The notes under the pieces: model-generated
Databases searched by the model: none
What the model was told of the DNA's origin: nothing
The model's input: the letters and a program-made list of their open reading frames with translations, nothing else
Part shown: piece after piece, positions 17,005 through 23,818 of the stretch
How positions within the stretch are numbered: the stretch's first letter is position 1
How the letters are laid out: every line of letters begins with the position of its first letter
Program-made: the position numbers and the translations under genes
NCBI GenBank assembly: GCA_964504565.1
Contig: CAZDEY010000001.1
Span: 372,001-436,000 of the forward strand
From: Cesiribacter sp964504565
Lineage (GTDB): Bacteria; Bacteroidota; Bacteroidia; Cytophagales; Cyclobacteriaceae
Reading direction: 5' to 3'
Length of the DNA: 64,000 nt

Positions 17005-17033
17005 TATATAAAATTAACAAACTTTTTCAGAAG

Positions 17034-17075
17034 TGCGCAAAAAGAATGCGCAGGTGGGTTGTTGGTTTGTAGTGT
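17034..17075 (+). promoter_or_regulatory. Shared promoter/operator module upstream of rtcB (copy A)
   Basis: TGCGCAAAAAGAATGCGCAGG begins a 42-base module that recurs upstream of ro60 at 21029 with 33 of 42 bases identical. The first 24 bases (21 of 24 identical) contain two TGCGCA half-sites 7 bases apart. The last 10 bases (TTTGTAGTGT) match 9 of 10. The spacing between the two blocks is exactly the same, while the 8 bases between them diverge, as expected for an operator plus -7 box. TTGGTTTG within it resembles a -7 element. Confidence 0.7.
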
Positions 17076-17079
17076 TGAT

Positions 17080-17230
17080 ACCTCATCCCCGGCCCTTCTC
17101 CTATTAGGAGAAGGGAGCCAAGCTCCTCTCCTTTAAGGAGAGGTTGGGTGAGGTGAAAAACTAATTAAGTAATTAAATCTCCTTCTCCTGATTGGCGGAC
17201 GGCTAGTCGAGAAGGGTTAGGGATGAGGTC
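17080..17230. repeat. Compound palindromic element in the rtcB leader
   Basis: The outer ends are perfect inverted repeats: ACCTCATCCC (17080-17089) and GGGATGAGGT (17221-17230). Inside are two hairpins (CCCTTCTCC/GGAGAAGGG and CTCCTCTCCTT/AAGGAGAGG) and a third degenerate arm. The element lies between the promoter module and the rtcB start codon, so it would be transcribed in the rtcB leader. It looks like a small MITE-type insertion built from the local repeat family. Confidence 0.75.
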
Positions 17231-17245
17231 ATAAACCACCAAACC

Positions 17246-18655
17246 ATGAAACTAACCGGAAACGACTTACTACAACTGGGCTACCCGCAGGGAAAAGCCA
17301 TTGGTGAAGCATTAGCACTGCAGCAAACGGCCTTTAAAGGCAAAGAGCGCGAGCATACGGTGGCGCTGTTCAAGCGGGTGCTGGAGCAGCCGGCCGACTA
17401 TACCGAACATCCGGTGCTGGCTCCGGTAGCCAAAGCCCTGATAACGCCGCCTTTACCCGAACCAATTGAACTGAAACCGGCCAACCAGGCCTATGCGGTA
17501 TACGGGGCCGAAGGTATTGAAGCCGGGGCCCGGGCGCAGATGGATACCGCCATGCGCCTGCCCGTAGCCGTGGCCGGTGCCTTAATGCCCGATGCTCACC
17601 AAGGCTACGGCCTGCCTATTGGCGGGGTACTGGCGGCCGAAAATGCAGTAATTCCCTACGGAGTGGGCGTAGATATTGGCTGCCGTATGTGCATGACCAT
17701 TTACGATTTGCCCACTAGCTTTCTGGAAGAAAAGCGCGACGGACTAAAAAACCTTCTGAACGCCAACACCCGCTTTGGTAAGGCTACCTTCCGAAACCCA
17801 CGCGAGCATGCCGTGCTAGATAGAAGTGAGTTTGCCGATATTGCCGTACTGCGCGACCTAAAAGACCGCGCCTGGAAGCAGTTGGGTAGCAGCGGCGGCG
17901 GCAACCACTTTGTAGAGTGGGGTATAGTTACGCTGGGCGATGGCCCCAATGAATGGAACCTGCCGCCGGGCGAGTACCTGAGCTTACTATCGCATAGCGG
18001 CTCGCGGGGAATGGGTGCCTATATTGCCGGTACCTATACTAAATTGGCTATGGAAAACTGCCCGCTGCCTAAGGAAGCGCGCCACCTGGCCTGGCTCGAT
18101 TTAAATACCGAAGCCGGGCAGGAGTACTGGCTGGCCATGAACCTGGCGGGCGATTATGCCTCGGCCTGCCACCACCAGATACACGAGCGAATGGCCGAAG
18201 TCCTGGCTATGCAGCCGCTGGCCCGTATTGAGAACCACCACAACTTTGCCTGGAAGGAGACCGATGCCAGCGGGCGCGAGCTGATTGTGCACCGAAAAGG
18301 CGCTACCCCGGCCGGCAAGGGCGTGCTGGGCATTATACCCGGCAGCATGACGGCCCCCGGCTTTATTGTGCGCGGTAAGGGCGAGGCCGCCTCGGTTAAC
18401 TCCGCCTCGCACGGTGCGGGCCGTACCATGTCACGGACTATGGCTAAGAATACGCTACAGCCCGAAGCCGTGCAGCAGCAGTTGCTGGAAGCCGGCGTGG
18501 AGGTAATTGGCTCCGGCCTCGATGAAGCCCCCGGCGCCTACAAAGACATCCACGGGGTAATGCAGGCTCAGCAGGCGCTGGTAGAGGTAGTAGGCCAGTT
18601 CCAGCCCAAAATTGTAAGAATGTGCGGCGACGAGAAGTTTATGGAGGTGGATTAG
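17246..18655 (+). CDS. rtcB: RtcB-family RNA ligase
   Basis: 469 residues. All signature elements are present: MPDAHQGYGLPIGGVLA, GVGVDIGCRM (Asp143, Cys146 as metal ligands), SSGGGNHFVEWG (His221), LLSHSGSRG (His250), ENHHNFA (His332), HRKGATPAGKG, and NSASHGAGRTMSR with His389 as the histidine that becomes guanylylated. RtcB joins RNA 2',3'-cyclic phosphate or 3'-phosphate ends to 5'-OH ends with GTP and manganese, healing cleaved tRNA and rRNA. The usual archease or RtcA partner is not adjacent. Neighbouring ro60 and Y RNAs fit a bacterial RNA-repair locus. Regulation probably runs through the shared module at 17034. The Arg in place of Gly in DIGCGM is a minor variant. Confidence 0.95.
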   Translation: MKLTGNDLLQLGYPQGKAIGEALALQQTAFKGKEREHTVALFKRVLEQPADYTEHPVLAPVAKALITPPLPEPIELKPANQAYAVYGAEGIEAGARAQMDTAMRLPVAVAGALMPDAHQGYGLPIGGVLAAENAVIPYGVGVDIGCRMCMTIYDLPTSFLEEKRDGLKNLLNANTRFGKATFRNPREHAVLDRSEFADIAVLRDLKDRAWKQLGSSGGGNHFVEWGIVTLGDGPNEWNLPPGEYLSLLSHSGSRGMGAYIAGTYTKLAMENCPLPKEARHLAWLDLNTEAGQEYWLAMNLAGDYASACHHQIHERMAEVLAMQPLARIENHHNFAWKETDASGRELIVHRKGATPAGKGVLGIIPGSMTAPGFIVRGKGEAASVNSASHGAGRTMSRTMAKNTLQPEAVQQQLLEAGVEVIGSGLDEAPGAYKDIHGVMQAQQALVEVVGQFQPKIVRMCGDEKFMEVD

Positions 18656-18668
18656 AGGTTATGGTATC

Positions 18669-20972
18669 TTAGACCATAGTCTCTAGTTTATCAATATTTT
18701 TAGAAACTGCGTCGAGAATTGTTTTTAGTGAGCTTGTTAACTCAGAGTCTGTCACTACTTTGTAGACTTTTGCTGTTTCATTTACAAATTTCTTAAGATA
18801 TCCCAAGAGTCCTGTTTTCTTGACTTCTAGTTTATTTTTTGCCTCCGAAGCTTCGTTGAGAAGACGTTTGAGATTCTCTAATTCTTTAATTGCTTCTTGA
18901 CTCTCAGAATCTTCTTTATCAGCAAGATCTAAAATTAAATTTTTCACCTCTCCGAGAGCGTCAGATGCACTTTCTTGAAATTGGGTTATTGAGATTTGAT
19001 TGAGGTTTTGGGTTGAGTTGCTATTGTTAATATTGATAGTTTGTGGAGATGTACTATTACCAATTTTCAAAAGATTATTACTTCGAGCTTGCTCAAGGGC
19101 GATATCTTGCTGTTTATTTAATGATGTCGATAAAGTCTGAACTTGTGCTTGAAGTGATTTCACTAAGGGATGACTTTCTAATGATAATAAGTCAAAGCCA
19201 GCATGCTTAGCTTCAAGCTTGGCAATATTAATTTTAGCTTCTAAGCTTCTTCTCTCTTCTTTTAAATCCGCTATAAGCAAATCAAATTCAATTTGTGAAA
19301 GTTCCCTTCCTTCAAATTCGATACTTATATTATCCTTATCTTGTTCTAAAAGATCAATGTATTGTACGAGCTGGTCACTGATTTCTTGTAAACTTATTGT
19401 AGGTGTAGAATGAAACCTAAATATTAAACCAGATCTTTCCTTTAACACTTCAAACTCAATATCTTCTCCAAATACCTTTTTAAAATAACTAGTAAAATTG
19501 TCGAAGTATCTTTGAAATGCCGTCTGTAAAGGTCGTGGAACCTCCCAATGCAAATCCATTTGGCTAATACCTCTTCTCTTATTCAAAAGGTCAAATAACT
19601 CACCAATGCCTTTTTCTTTTATTTCTGGAGCATTCAAAAATGGATTATTCTCTAAAATAAGGCTATTTAATCCTAATAGATCTGCAAACTCATCTGGCAA
19701 ATCTAATAGAAGATTATTTTCGATACTTAAATGAGTGAGTTTTGAAAGATTGCCAATTTCTGGTGGTAGAAGTGTTAATTTATTTTTACTTCTATCATCT
19801 TTTATTATGAAATTATAATTGCCTAAATGCAGATATCTTAGCTCTAATAAATTGCCAATTGTTCTAGGCAGATTAAGTAAACTATTGTTATCGAGAGATA
19901 GTCGTCTAAGATTTTTTAATTTGCCTATATCATCCGGTAAATATTCTATCTTATTAACTGATAGATCTAGATCTAATAAACTTTCTAATTCGCACATAGA
20001 ATTTGGTAACTTAGTAAGTTCATTATTTGCTAAATATAACTGATCTAAATTATTTAGTAGATTGATGGATGTCGGAATCTCCTTAATTTTATTACTATTC
20101 AAGTGGAGTTTTTCCAAATTCTTGTTTGATGCAAAATCAATATTCAAAGCATCAATACTATTATCAGATATATCTAAAAAGTATAATCTATCAGATTGAA
20201 TATTAACTAGAGAACTAGGATCTAAATTAAGGCAATTATCAGTTAAATCTAATTTCTGCAAACAAGATAAATTGAGAAAGCCTTCAGGAACTGTCCTTAT
20301 TTTGTTATTACCTAAGTCTAAATAAATTAGTTGTTTTGTATTAAATAATATTGTTGGTATAAATTCCGTTTCACAGCCATTTATATCTAATTCTAATAGA
20401 TTATTTAATAAAGGGGAATTGTCAGTTGTAAAGGTTATGCCAGGATTATTATATGCATATAATGCTATTAGATTGTCATTTGAAGTTAATTCAGAAGGTA
20501 TGATTGTCAGAATATTACTACCAACATTTATGGTTGTTAAATTACTTATAGATTTTACTTCGGGAGGAATTTCTTTTATATTATTATTATTTATATTTAG
20601 AGCAATTAAATTTTCTAACTCGCATATTTCTTTGGGAAAATCATCTAAACTACAGTAGTCAATAAATAGAATTTTTAGATTTTTAAGTGATTTTAAAAAT
20701 CTAAAATCTTTAATTTTATTTTTTGACAAATCTAAAACTTCCAGTTTCTTGCATGTATTTATAATGTCAGGCAAGTATTCCAAATTGTTGTCAGTTAACT
20801 CCAAGTAGCGAGTCTCTTGATTAATGTAGGCAATAGTGCTCACATTTATTTTTACATTGGATTTATTTAACTCGTAGTCTTCGAAAAAATCTATAATATT
20901 ATCTTTTATATTGATAGATGATTTATTTATAAGTTCTAAATAATGTTCTTTATTATTCTCGAGCCTTGTCAT
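18669..20972 (-). CDS. Large leucine-rich-repeat protein, AT-rich
   Basis: 767 residues without signal peptide or membrane segment. A short N-terminal helical part is followed by about 16 LRRs from about residue 70 to 455 (pattern LxxLxLxxNxLxxLP, for example LEVLDLSKNKIKDF and LESLLDLDLSVNKIEYLP). Next is a globular domain beginning MDLHWEVPRPLQTAFQRYFD, like those seen after LRRs in bacterial internalin-style proteins. A coiled coil (about 570-640), an Asn-rich linker (TININNSNSTQNLNQ) and a helical C-terminus follow. No GTPase or NACHT domain is present. Base composition is far more AT-rich than the flanking rtcB and ro60, indicating a separate origin. It is divergent from ro60 and shares its 90-base control region, so it may be co-regulated. 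Function unknown; recognition of a protein or RNA ligand by the LRRs is an inference. Confidence 0.8.
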   Translation of the reverse strand: MTRLENNKEHYLELINKSSINIKDNIIDFFEDYELNKSNVKINVSTIAYINQETRYLELTDNNLEYLPDIINTCKKLEVLDLSKNKIKDFRFLKSLKNLKILFIDYCSLDDFPKEICELENLIALNINNNNIKEIPPEVKSISNLTTINVGSNILTIIPSELTSNDNLIALYAYNNPGITFTTDNSPLLNNLLELDINGCETEFIPTILFNTKQLIYLDLGNNKIRTVPEGFLNLSCLQKLDLTDNCLNLDPSSLVNIQSDRLYFLDISDNSIDALNIDFASNKNLEKLHLNSNKIKEIPTSINLLNNLDQLYLANNELTKLPNSMCELESLLDLDLSVNKIEYLPDDIGKLKNLRRLSLDNNSLLNLPRTIGNLLELRYLHLGNYNFIIKDDRSKNKLTLLPPEIGNLSKLTHLSIENNLLLDLPDEFADLLGLNSLILENNPFLNAPEIKEKGIGELFDLLNKRRGISQMDLHWEVPRPLQTAFQRYFDNFTSYFKKVFGEDIEFEVLKERSGLIFRFHSTPTISLQEISDQLVQYIDLLEQDKDNISIEFEGRELSQIEFDLLIADLKEERRSLEAKINIAKLEAKHAGFDLLSLESHPLVKSLQAQVQTLSTSLNKQQDIALEQARSNNLLKIGNSTSPQTININNSNSTQNLNQISITQFQESASDALGEVKNLILDLADKEDSESQEAIKELENLKRLLNEASEAKNKLEVKKTGLLGYLKKFVNETAKVYKVVTDSELTSSLKTILDAVSKNIDKLETMV

Positions 20973-21028
20973 GTAGATTGCTAAATGTTATATAACAAAT
21001 TTAGTTAAAATAACTCAATTGTTCCCCC

Positions 21029-21070
21029 TACGCAAAAAGACTGCGCAGATGGCCTCTTCCTTTGTCGTGT
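21029..21070 (+). promoter_or_regulatory. Shared promoter/operator module upstream of ro60 (copy B)
   Basis: Begins TACGCAAAAAGACTGCGCAG and ends TTTGTCGTGT. It has the same layout and spacing as copy A at 17034 (33 of 42 bases identical). With TTCCTTTG (21057-21064) as -7 box, transcription would start near 21071, leaving about an 18-base leader before the ATG at 21089. The half-site pair would cover about -42 to -24, a position suited to an activator or repressor such as the WYL protein. Confidence 0.7.
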
Positions 21071-21088
21071 ACTCTAAAGGAAAAGGTT

Positions 21089-22606
21089 ATGCGATTCAAC
21101 TTTTTAACTAAGCGTAAGCAACAAACAGTAAACCATGAGAATGCTCTGGCTTGGAAAATGGGGCCGGCTGCCGAGTTGTACGCAACGGTGGTTACCTCAT
21201 CGCTCAGCGATACCTTTTACGAAGCTACCGACGAGCGCCTGAGCCGCCTGCGCACCCTTATTGCCCTGAACGAGCCGCAATTTGTAGCACGCCTGGCCGT
21301 ATACGCCCGTACGCAAATGCACCTGCGCAGCATACCTTTAGTATTGGTAGTGGAGCTGGCTAAAATACACCGCGGCGATAACCTGGTTAGCCAGACTATT
21401 GCCGCCGTTGTTCAACGCGCCGACGAAATCACCGAATTGCTGGCCTATTATCAGCAAAGTAATGGCCGTAAGGGTACTAAGCAGCTAAATCAGCTATCTA
21501 AACAGGTACAAAAAGGTTTGGCCTTAGCCTTTACCAAGTTCGATGAGTACCAATTTGCCAAGTACAACCGGCCTGCAGCGGTTAAGCTTCGGGATGCACT
21601 ATTTTTGGTTCACCCCAAAAGCCAGAGCGAAAGCCAGCAGGCCTTATACGATAAAATAGCTACTAACGCCCTGGCTACGCCCTACACCTGGGAAACCGAA
21701 CTTTCGGCCCTGGGTCAGCAGGAGTTTACCAGTGATTTGCACCGAAAAGCCGTATTTGCCCAGGCTTGGGAACAACTGATTGAAAGCCGTCGCCTGGGGT
21801 ATATGGCTACTATGCGTAACTTGCGCAATATGGTGGAGGCGGGCGTATCGGCCCGCCATATAGAAATGGTTTGTGCGTACCTGAGCAATGCTACGGCGGT
21901 AGCCAATAGCCGCCAGTTGCCCTTCCGTTTTCTGTCGGCTTATCGAGAGTTGCTGGGTGTGCAGTCTATATACACCAGTCACCTTTTGCAGGCGCTGGAA
22001 GGGGCCGTGCAGCATAGTGCCGCTAACTTGCCGGGCTTCACCGATAGCCGGGTGGTGGTAGCCTGCGATGTTTCGGCCTCTATGCAACAACCGGTTTCGG
22101 CGCGTAGCAAAGTGCTGTTGTACGATGTTGGCCTTATGTTGGGCATGCTGTTGCAAAGCCGGTGTCGCTACGTACTTAGCGGTATGTTCGGCGATCGCTG
22201 GAAGGTGGTAAACCTGCCGCGCAAAAGTGTACTAGGTAATGTGCAGGAGTTCTACCGTCGCGAGGGCGAAGTAGGCTACAGTACTAACGGCTACCTGGTA
22301 ATCCGCGATTTGCTAAAGCGTAAAGTTGTGGCCGATAAAGTCATGGTTTTCACCGATTGCCAATTGTGGAACAGTACCTATACGCTGGGCGGACATATAG
22401 CCGAAGAGTGGCGTAAGTACAAAAAATTTGCGCCCGGTGCCAAACTATACCTTTTCGATCTGGCCGGTTACGGGCAAAGCCCGATTAACCTCCAGCAAAA
22501 CGATGTCTTTTTGGTGGCCGGCTGGTCCGATAAAGTCTTCGATATGCTGGATGCCCTGGAAAAGGGAGGTAGCGCCATTGCTACCATCAATGCAATAGAA
22601 CTATAA
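21089..22606 (+). CDS. rsr: Ro60/TROVE-domain RNA-binding protein with vWA domain (Rsr)
   Basis: 505 residues from the ATG at 21089; the in-frame TTG at 21062 falls inside the predicted promoter and is rejected. Residues about 20-310 are the alpha-helical TROVE ring (ENALAWKMGPAAELYATVV, RLRTLIALNEPQFVARLAVYARTQ, LGYMATMRNLRNMVEAGVS). Residues about 320-500 are a vWA domain with an intact MIDAS: DVSAS (327-331), Thr399 and Asp423. Ro60 threads single-stranded ends of misfolded or damaged RNA through its ring and binds a Y RNA on its outer face. In bacteria it partners with exoribonucleases such as PNPase under stress. Three Y-RNA candidates begin 7 bases after its stop, which strongly supports the assignment. 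Confidence 0.95.
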   Translation: MRFNFLTKRKQQTVNHENALAWKMGPAAELYATVVTSSLSDTFYEATDERLSRLRTLIALNEPQFVARLAVYARTQMHLRSIPLVLVVELAKIHRGDNLVSQTIAAVVQRADEITELLAYYQQSNGRKGTKQLNQLSKQVQKGLALAFTKFDEYQFAKYNRPAAVKLRDALFLVHPKSQSESQQALYDKIATNALATPYTWETELSALGQQEFTSDLHRKAVFAQAWEQLIESRRLGYMATMRNLRNMVEAGVSARHIEMVCAYLSNATAVANSRQLPFRFLSAYRELLGVQSIYTSHLLQALEGAVQHSAANLPGFTDSRVVVACDVSASMQQPVSARSKVLLYDVGLMLGMLLQSRCRYVLSGMFGDRWKVVNLPRKSVLGNVQEFYRREGEVGYSTNGYLVIRDLLKRKVVADKVMVFTDCQLWNSTYTLGGHIAEEWRKYKKFAPGAKLYLFDLAGYGQSPINLQQNDVFLVAGWSDKVFDMLDALEKGGSAIATINAIEL

Positions 22607-22612
22607 AAACAT

Positions 22613-22755
22613 ATCCAAAAGGTGTCGTAGAAAAGTGATACCGCGCCACGGTGGCTTCGTGGTAATCCTTAGGGAAAACGGGCGGCCGCCGCGCGGTTCG
22701 AATCCCGTACGCTGGAAACAGTGTTGAACACTTTTCGCCAGTTGCCCTTTTGGAT
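22613..22755 (+). ncRNA. Y RNA 1, YrlA-like with tRNA-like domain
   Basis: Starts 7 bases after the ro60 stop. The terminal helix ATCCAAAAGG (22613-22622) pairs perfectly with CCTTTTGGAT (22746-22755) and is followed by five T. An inner helix GAAAAGTG (22630-22637) pairs with CACTTTTC (22729-22736). Between the helices lie the conserved strands GTCGTAG and GCCAGTTGC, the expected Ro60-binding bulged region, shared with the next two RNAs. The distal part holds a 5-bp arm with 7-base loop (CCACG/CGTGG, 22646-22662), a T-loop TTCGAAT (22697-22703) followed by CCCGT, and a GNRA hairpin ACGCTG-GAAA-CAGTGT (22709-22724). The T-stem partner ACGGG (22678-22682) is separated from the loop by 14 GC-rich bases. 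Length 143. Confidence 0.85.
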
Positions 22756-22764
22756 TTTTGTTAT

Positions 22765-22800
22765 ACCCCTCACCTAAATCCTCTCCCTTAGGGAGAGGAC
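22765..22800. repeat. GC-rich palindromic repeat copy between Y RNA 1 and 2
   Basis: CCCCTCACCTAAATCCTCTC and the following bases include CTCTCCCT pairing with AGGGAGAG. Same family as the copy at 16586. Confidence 0.8.
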
Positions 22801-22815
22801 TTTAAAAAATACTAT

Positions 22816-22934
22816 AACTCAGGAGGTGCCGTAGAGAAGTGATACTTCGTGGTAATCTTAATATAGAGAGCAGGTTCGAGCCCTGCCCGCCCTTTAGGGC
22901 GGTAAGCACTTTTCGCTTGTTGCCCTCTTGAGTT
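22816..22934 (+). ncRNA. Y RNA 2, YrlA-like with canonical T-arm
   Basis: Terminal helix ACTCAGGAGG (22817-22826) pairs with CCTCTTGAGT (22924-22933; one G-U pair). Inner helix GAGAAGTG (22834-22841) pairs with CACTTTTC (22907-22914). Ro60-site strands TGCCGTAG and GCTTGTTGCCC match those of the other two RNAs. The distal part contains GTGGTAATC, shared with RNA 1 and D-loop-like. It also has a textbook T-arm GCAGG-TTCGAGC-CCTGC (22870-22886) and an abutting 6-bp hairpin CCGCCC-TTTA-GGGCGG (22887-22902) where a tRNA would have its acceptor stem. Length about 119. No anticodon arm or CCA end is present, so this is not a normal tRNA. Confidence 0.9.
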
Positions 22935-22974
22935 TATTAAACTATTCCTGGTTCAGTTGAACAAGGGAAAAAAA

Positions 22975-23062
22975 TAAGAAGGTGCCGTAGGTATGGGTTA
23001 CTTCGTCTCTTGAAACCGGTGGCTGACTACCACTAAACCCATACTGCTTGTCGCCCTTCTTT
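22975..23062 (+). ncRNA. Y RNA 3, short form without tRNA-like domain
   Basis: Terminal helix AAGAAGG (22976-22982) pairs with CCTTCTT (23055-23061). A perfect 9-bp inner helix GTATGGGTT (22991-22999) pairs with AACCCATAC (23036-23044). Between them are the same strands as in RNA 1 and 2, TGCCGTAG and GCTTGTCGCCC. The loop holds a small hairpin GTGG/CCAC and has no T-loop sequence. The inner helix differs from RNA 1 and 2 in sequence but not in pairing, which supports it as a real structure. Length about 88. Confidence 0.85.
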
Positions 23063-23076
23063 ATCATTAAAAGCAA

Positions 23077-23160
23077 CCCCTTCTCTCAATCAGTAGAGAA
23101 GGGCTGCACCAAGAAATCAATTTTATAAGTTCCCCTCCTTTAGGAGGGGTTAGGGGAGGT
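23077..23160. repeat. Two palindromic repeat copies before the zinc-ribbon gene
   Basis: CCCCTTCTCT (23078-23087) pairs with AGAGAAGGG (23095-23103). CCCCTCCT (23132-23139) pairs with AGGAGGGG (23142-23149). The second copy ends GGGGAGGT one base before the start codon at 23162, placing a Shine-Dalgarno-like purine run there. Confidence 0.8.
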
Positions 23161-23161
23161 A

Positions 23162-23716
23162 ATGAACTACCAAGCAAAATGTCCGGTTTGCCGTACGCAA
23201 AAGCACCGTACGGAAATGCAAGCAGCCCTAAAAGCCCTGCGCTTGGCCGAGGCTTCTTTGCACATTCATTTTAGATTGAAAGACACTGAACTGTATGGCG
23301 CGTTTGTAGATAATGACTTCGAATGGGCCTGCGATGCCTGTCTGCAAAACGGCCTGGCTATTGAAGCTACCGCTGAAGCCCAGGTATACAAGTGGTACGC
23401 CCACCTGGCCTACGGCAATACCGAATTAAACTGCCATGCCTGCGGTAACGATTTTGTTTTCAGCAAAATAGAAAAGCAACTGTGGTACGAAAAGCTTAAA
23501 TTAATTAATACCTCAGCGCCGAAAAACTGCCTGGCCTGCCGAAAGAAGCTAAGGCAGCATAAACAGGAAAACACCCTCCTTTCGCAATTACTAAGTAAAG
23601 ACAAAGCTCAGCTTACGCGCGAGGAACTGGAAACTATCATCAGCATTTACGAAGGATGGCAAAAAGTAGAACGGGCAACTTATTTTCGGGCTTTGCTTAG
23701 GAAAACGAAAGCATAA
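23162..23716 (+). CDS. Zinc-ribbon protein (zf-trcl type)
   Basis: 184 residues. Four CxxC pairs are visible: Cys7/10, Cys57/60, Cys91/94 and Cys123/126. The last two frame LNCHACGNDFVFSKIEKQLWY and APKNCLACRKK, the probable treble-clef zinc domain (zf-trcl) found in small bacterial proteins, often of nucleic-acid context. A helical C-terminal tail follows. It comes right after the three Y RNAs and may act with Ro60 or the downstream MoxR cassette; that role is inferred from position only. Its stop lies inside a hairpin terminator. Confidence 0.8.
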   Translation: MNYQAKCPVCRTQKHRTEMQAALKALRLAEASLHIHFRLKDTELYGAFVDNDFEWACDACLQNGLAIEATAEAQVYKWYAHLAYGNTELNCHACGNDFVFSKIEKQLWYEKLKLINTSAPKNCLACRKKLRQHKQENTLLSQLLSKDKAQLTREELETIISIYEGWQKVERATYFRALLRKTKA

Positions 23717-23744
23717 TACCGGCCAAGGTCGGTATTATGCTTTT
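23711..23744 (+). terminator. Rho-independent terminator overlapping the zinc-ribbon stop codon
   Basis: GCATAATACC (23711-23720) pairs with GGTATTATGC (23731-23740), with a GC-rich inner part and four T after. It separates ro60/Y RNA/zinc-ribbon transcription from the SWIM cassette. Confidence 0.75.
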
Positions 23745-23818
23745 GCCCTATTTGCTTGGAGCAAACAATAGGAAACCCGCGTCGATTTATATATTTTGAC
23801 CCCGCATACAGCTACCGC

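Noticed and set aside
18660..18678. Short hairpin TATGGT/ACCATA between rtcB and the LRR gene as a terminator.
   Set aside because: Only 6 AT-rich pairs, no T run on either side, and the LRR stop codon lies inside its loop; too weak to call.
17034..21070. The shared module read as a sigma-54 promoter, since RtcR-controlled rtcBA genes use sigma-54.
   Set aside because: TGG-N8-TTTGT resembles the -24 side, but the invariant GC at -12 is missing in both copies and no RtcR-type activator is present. A sigma-70-like -7 box with an operator fits better.
22613..22934. T-loop sequences TTCGAAT and TTCGAGC taken as ordinary tRNA genes.
   Set aside because: No anticodon arm in its place, no acceptor stem, and the whole element is enclosed by long Y-RNA-type helices; the tRNA-like Y RNA reading explains all parts.
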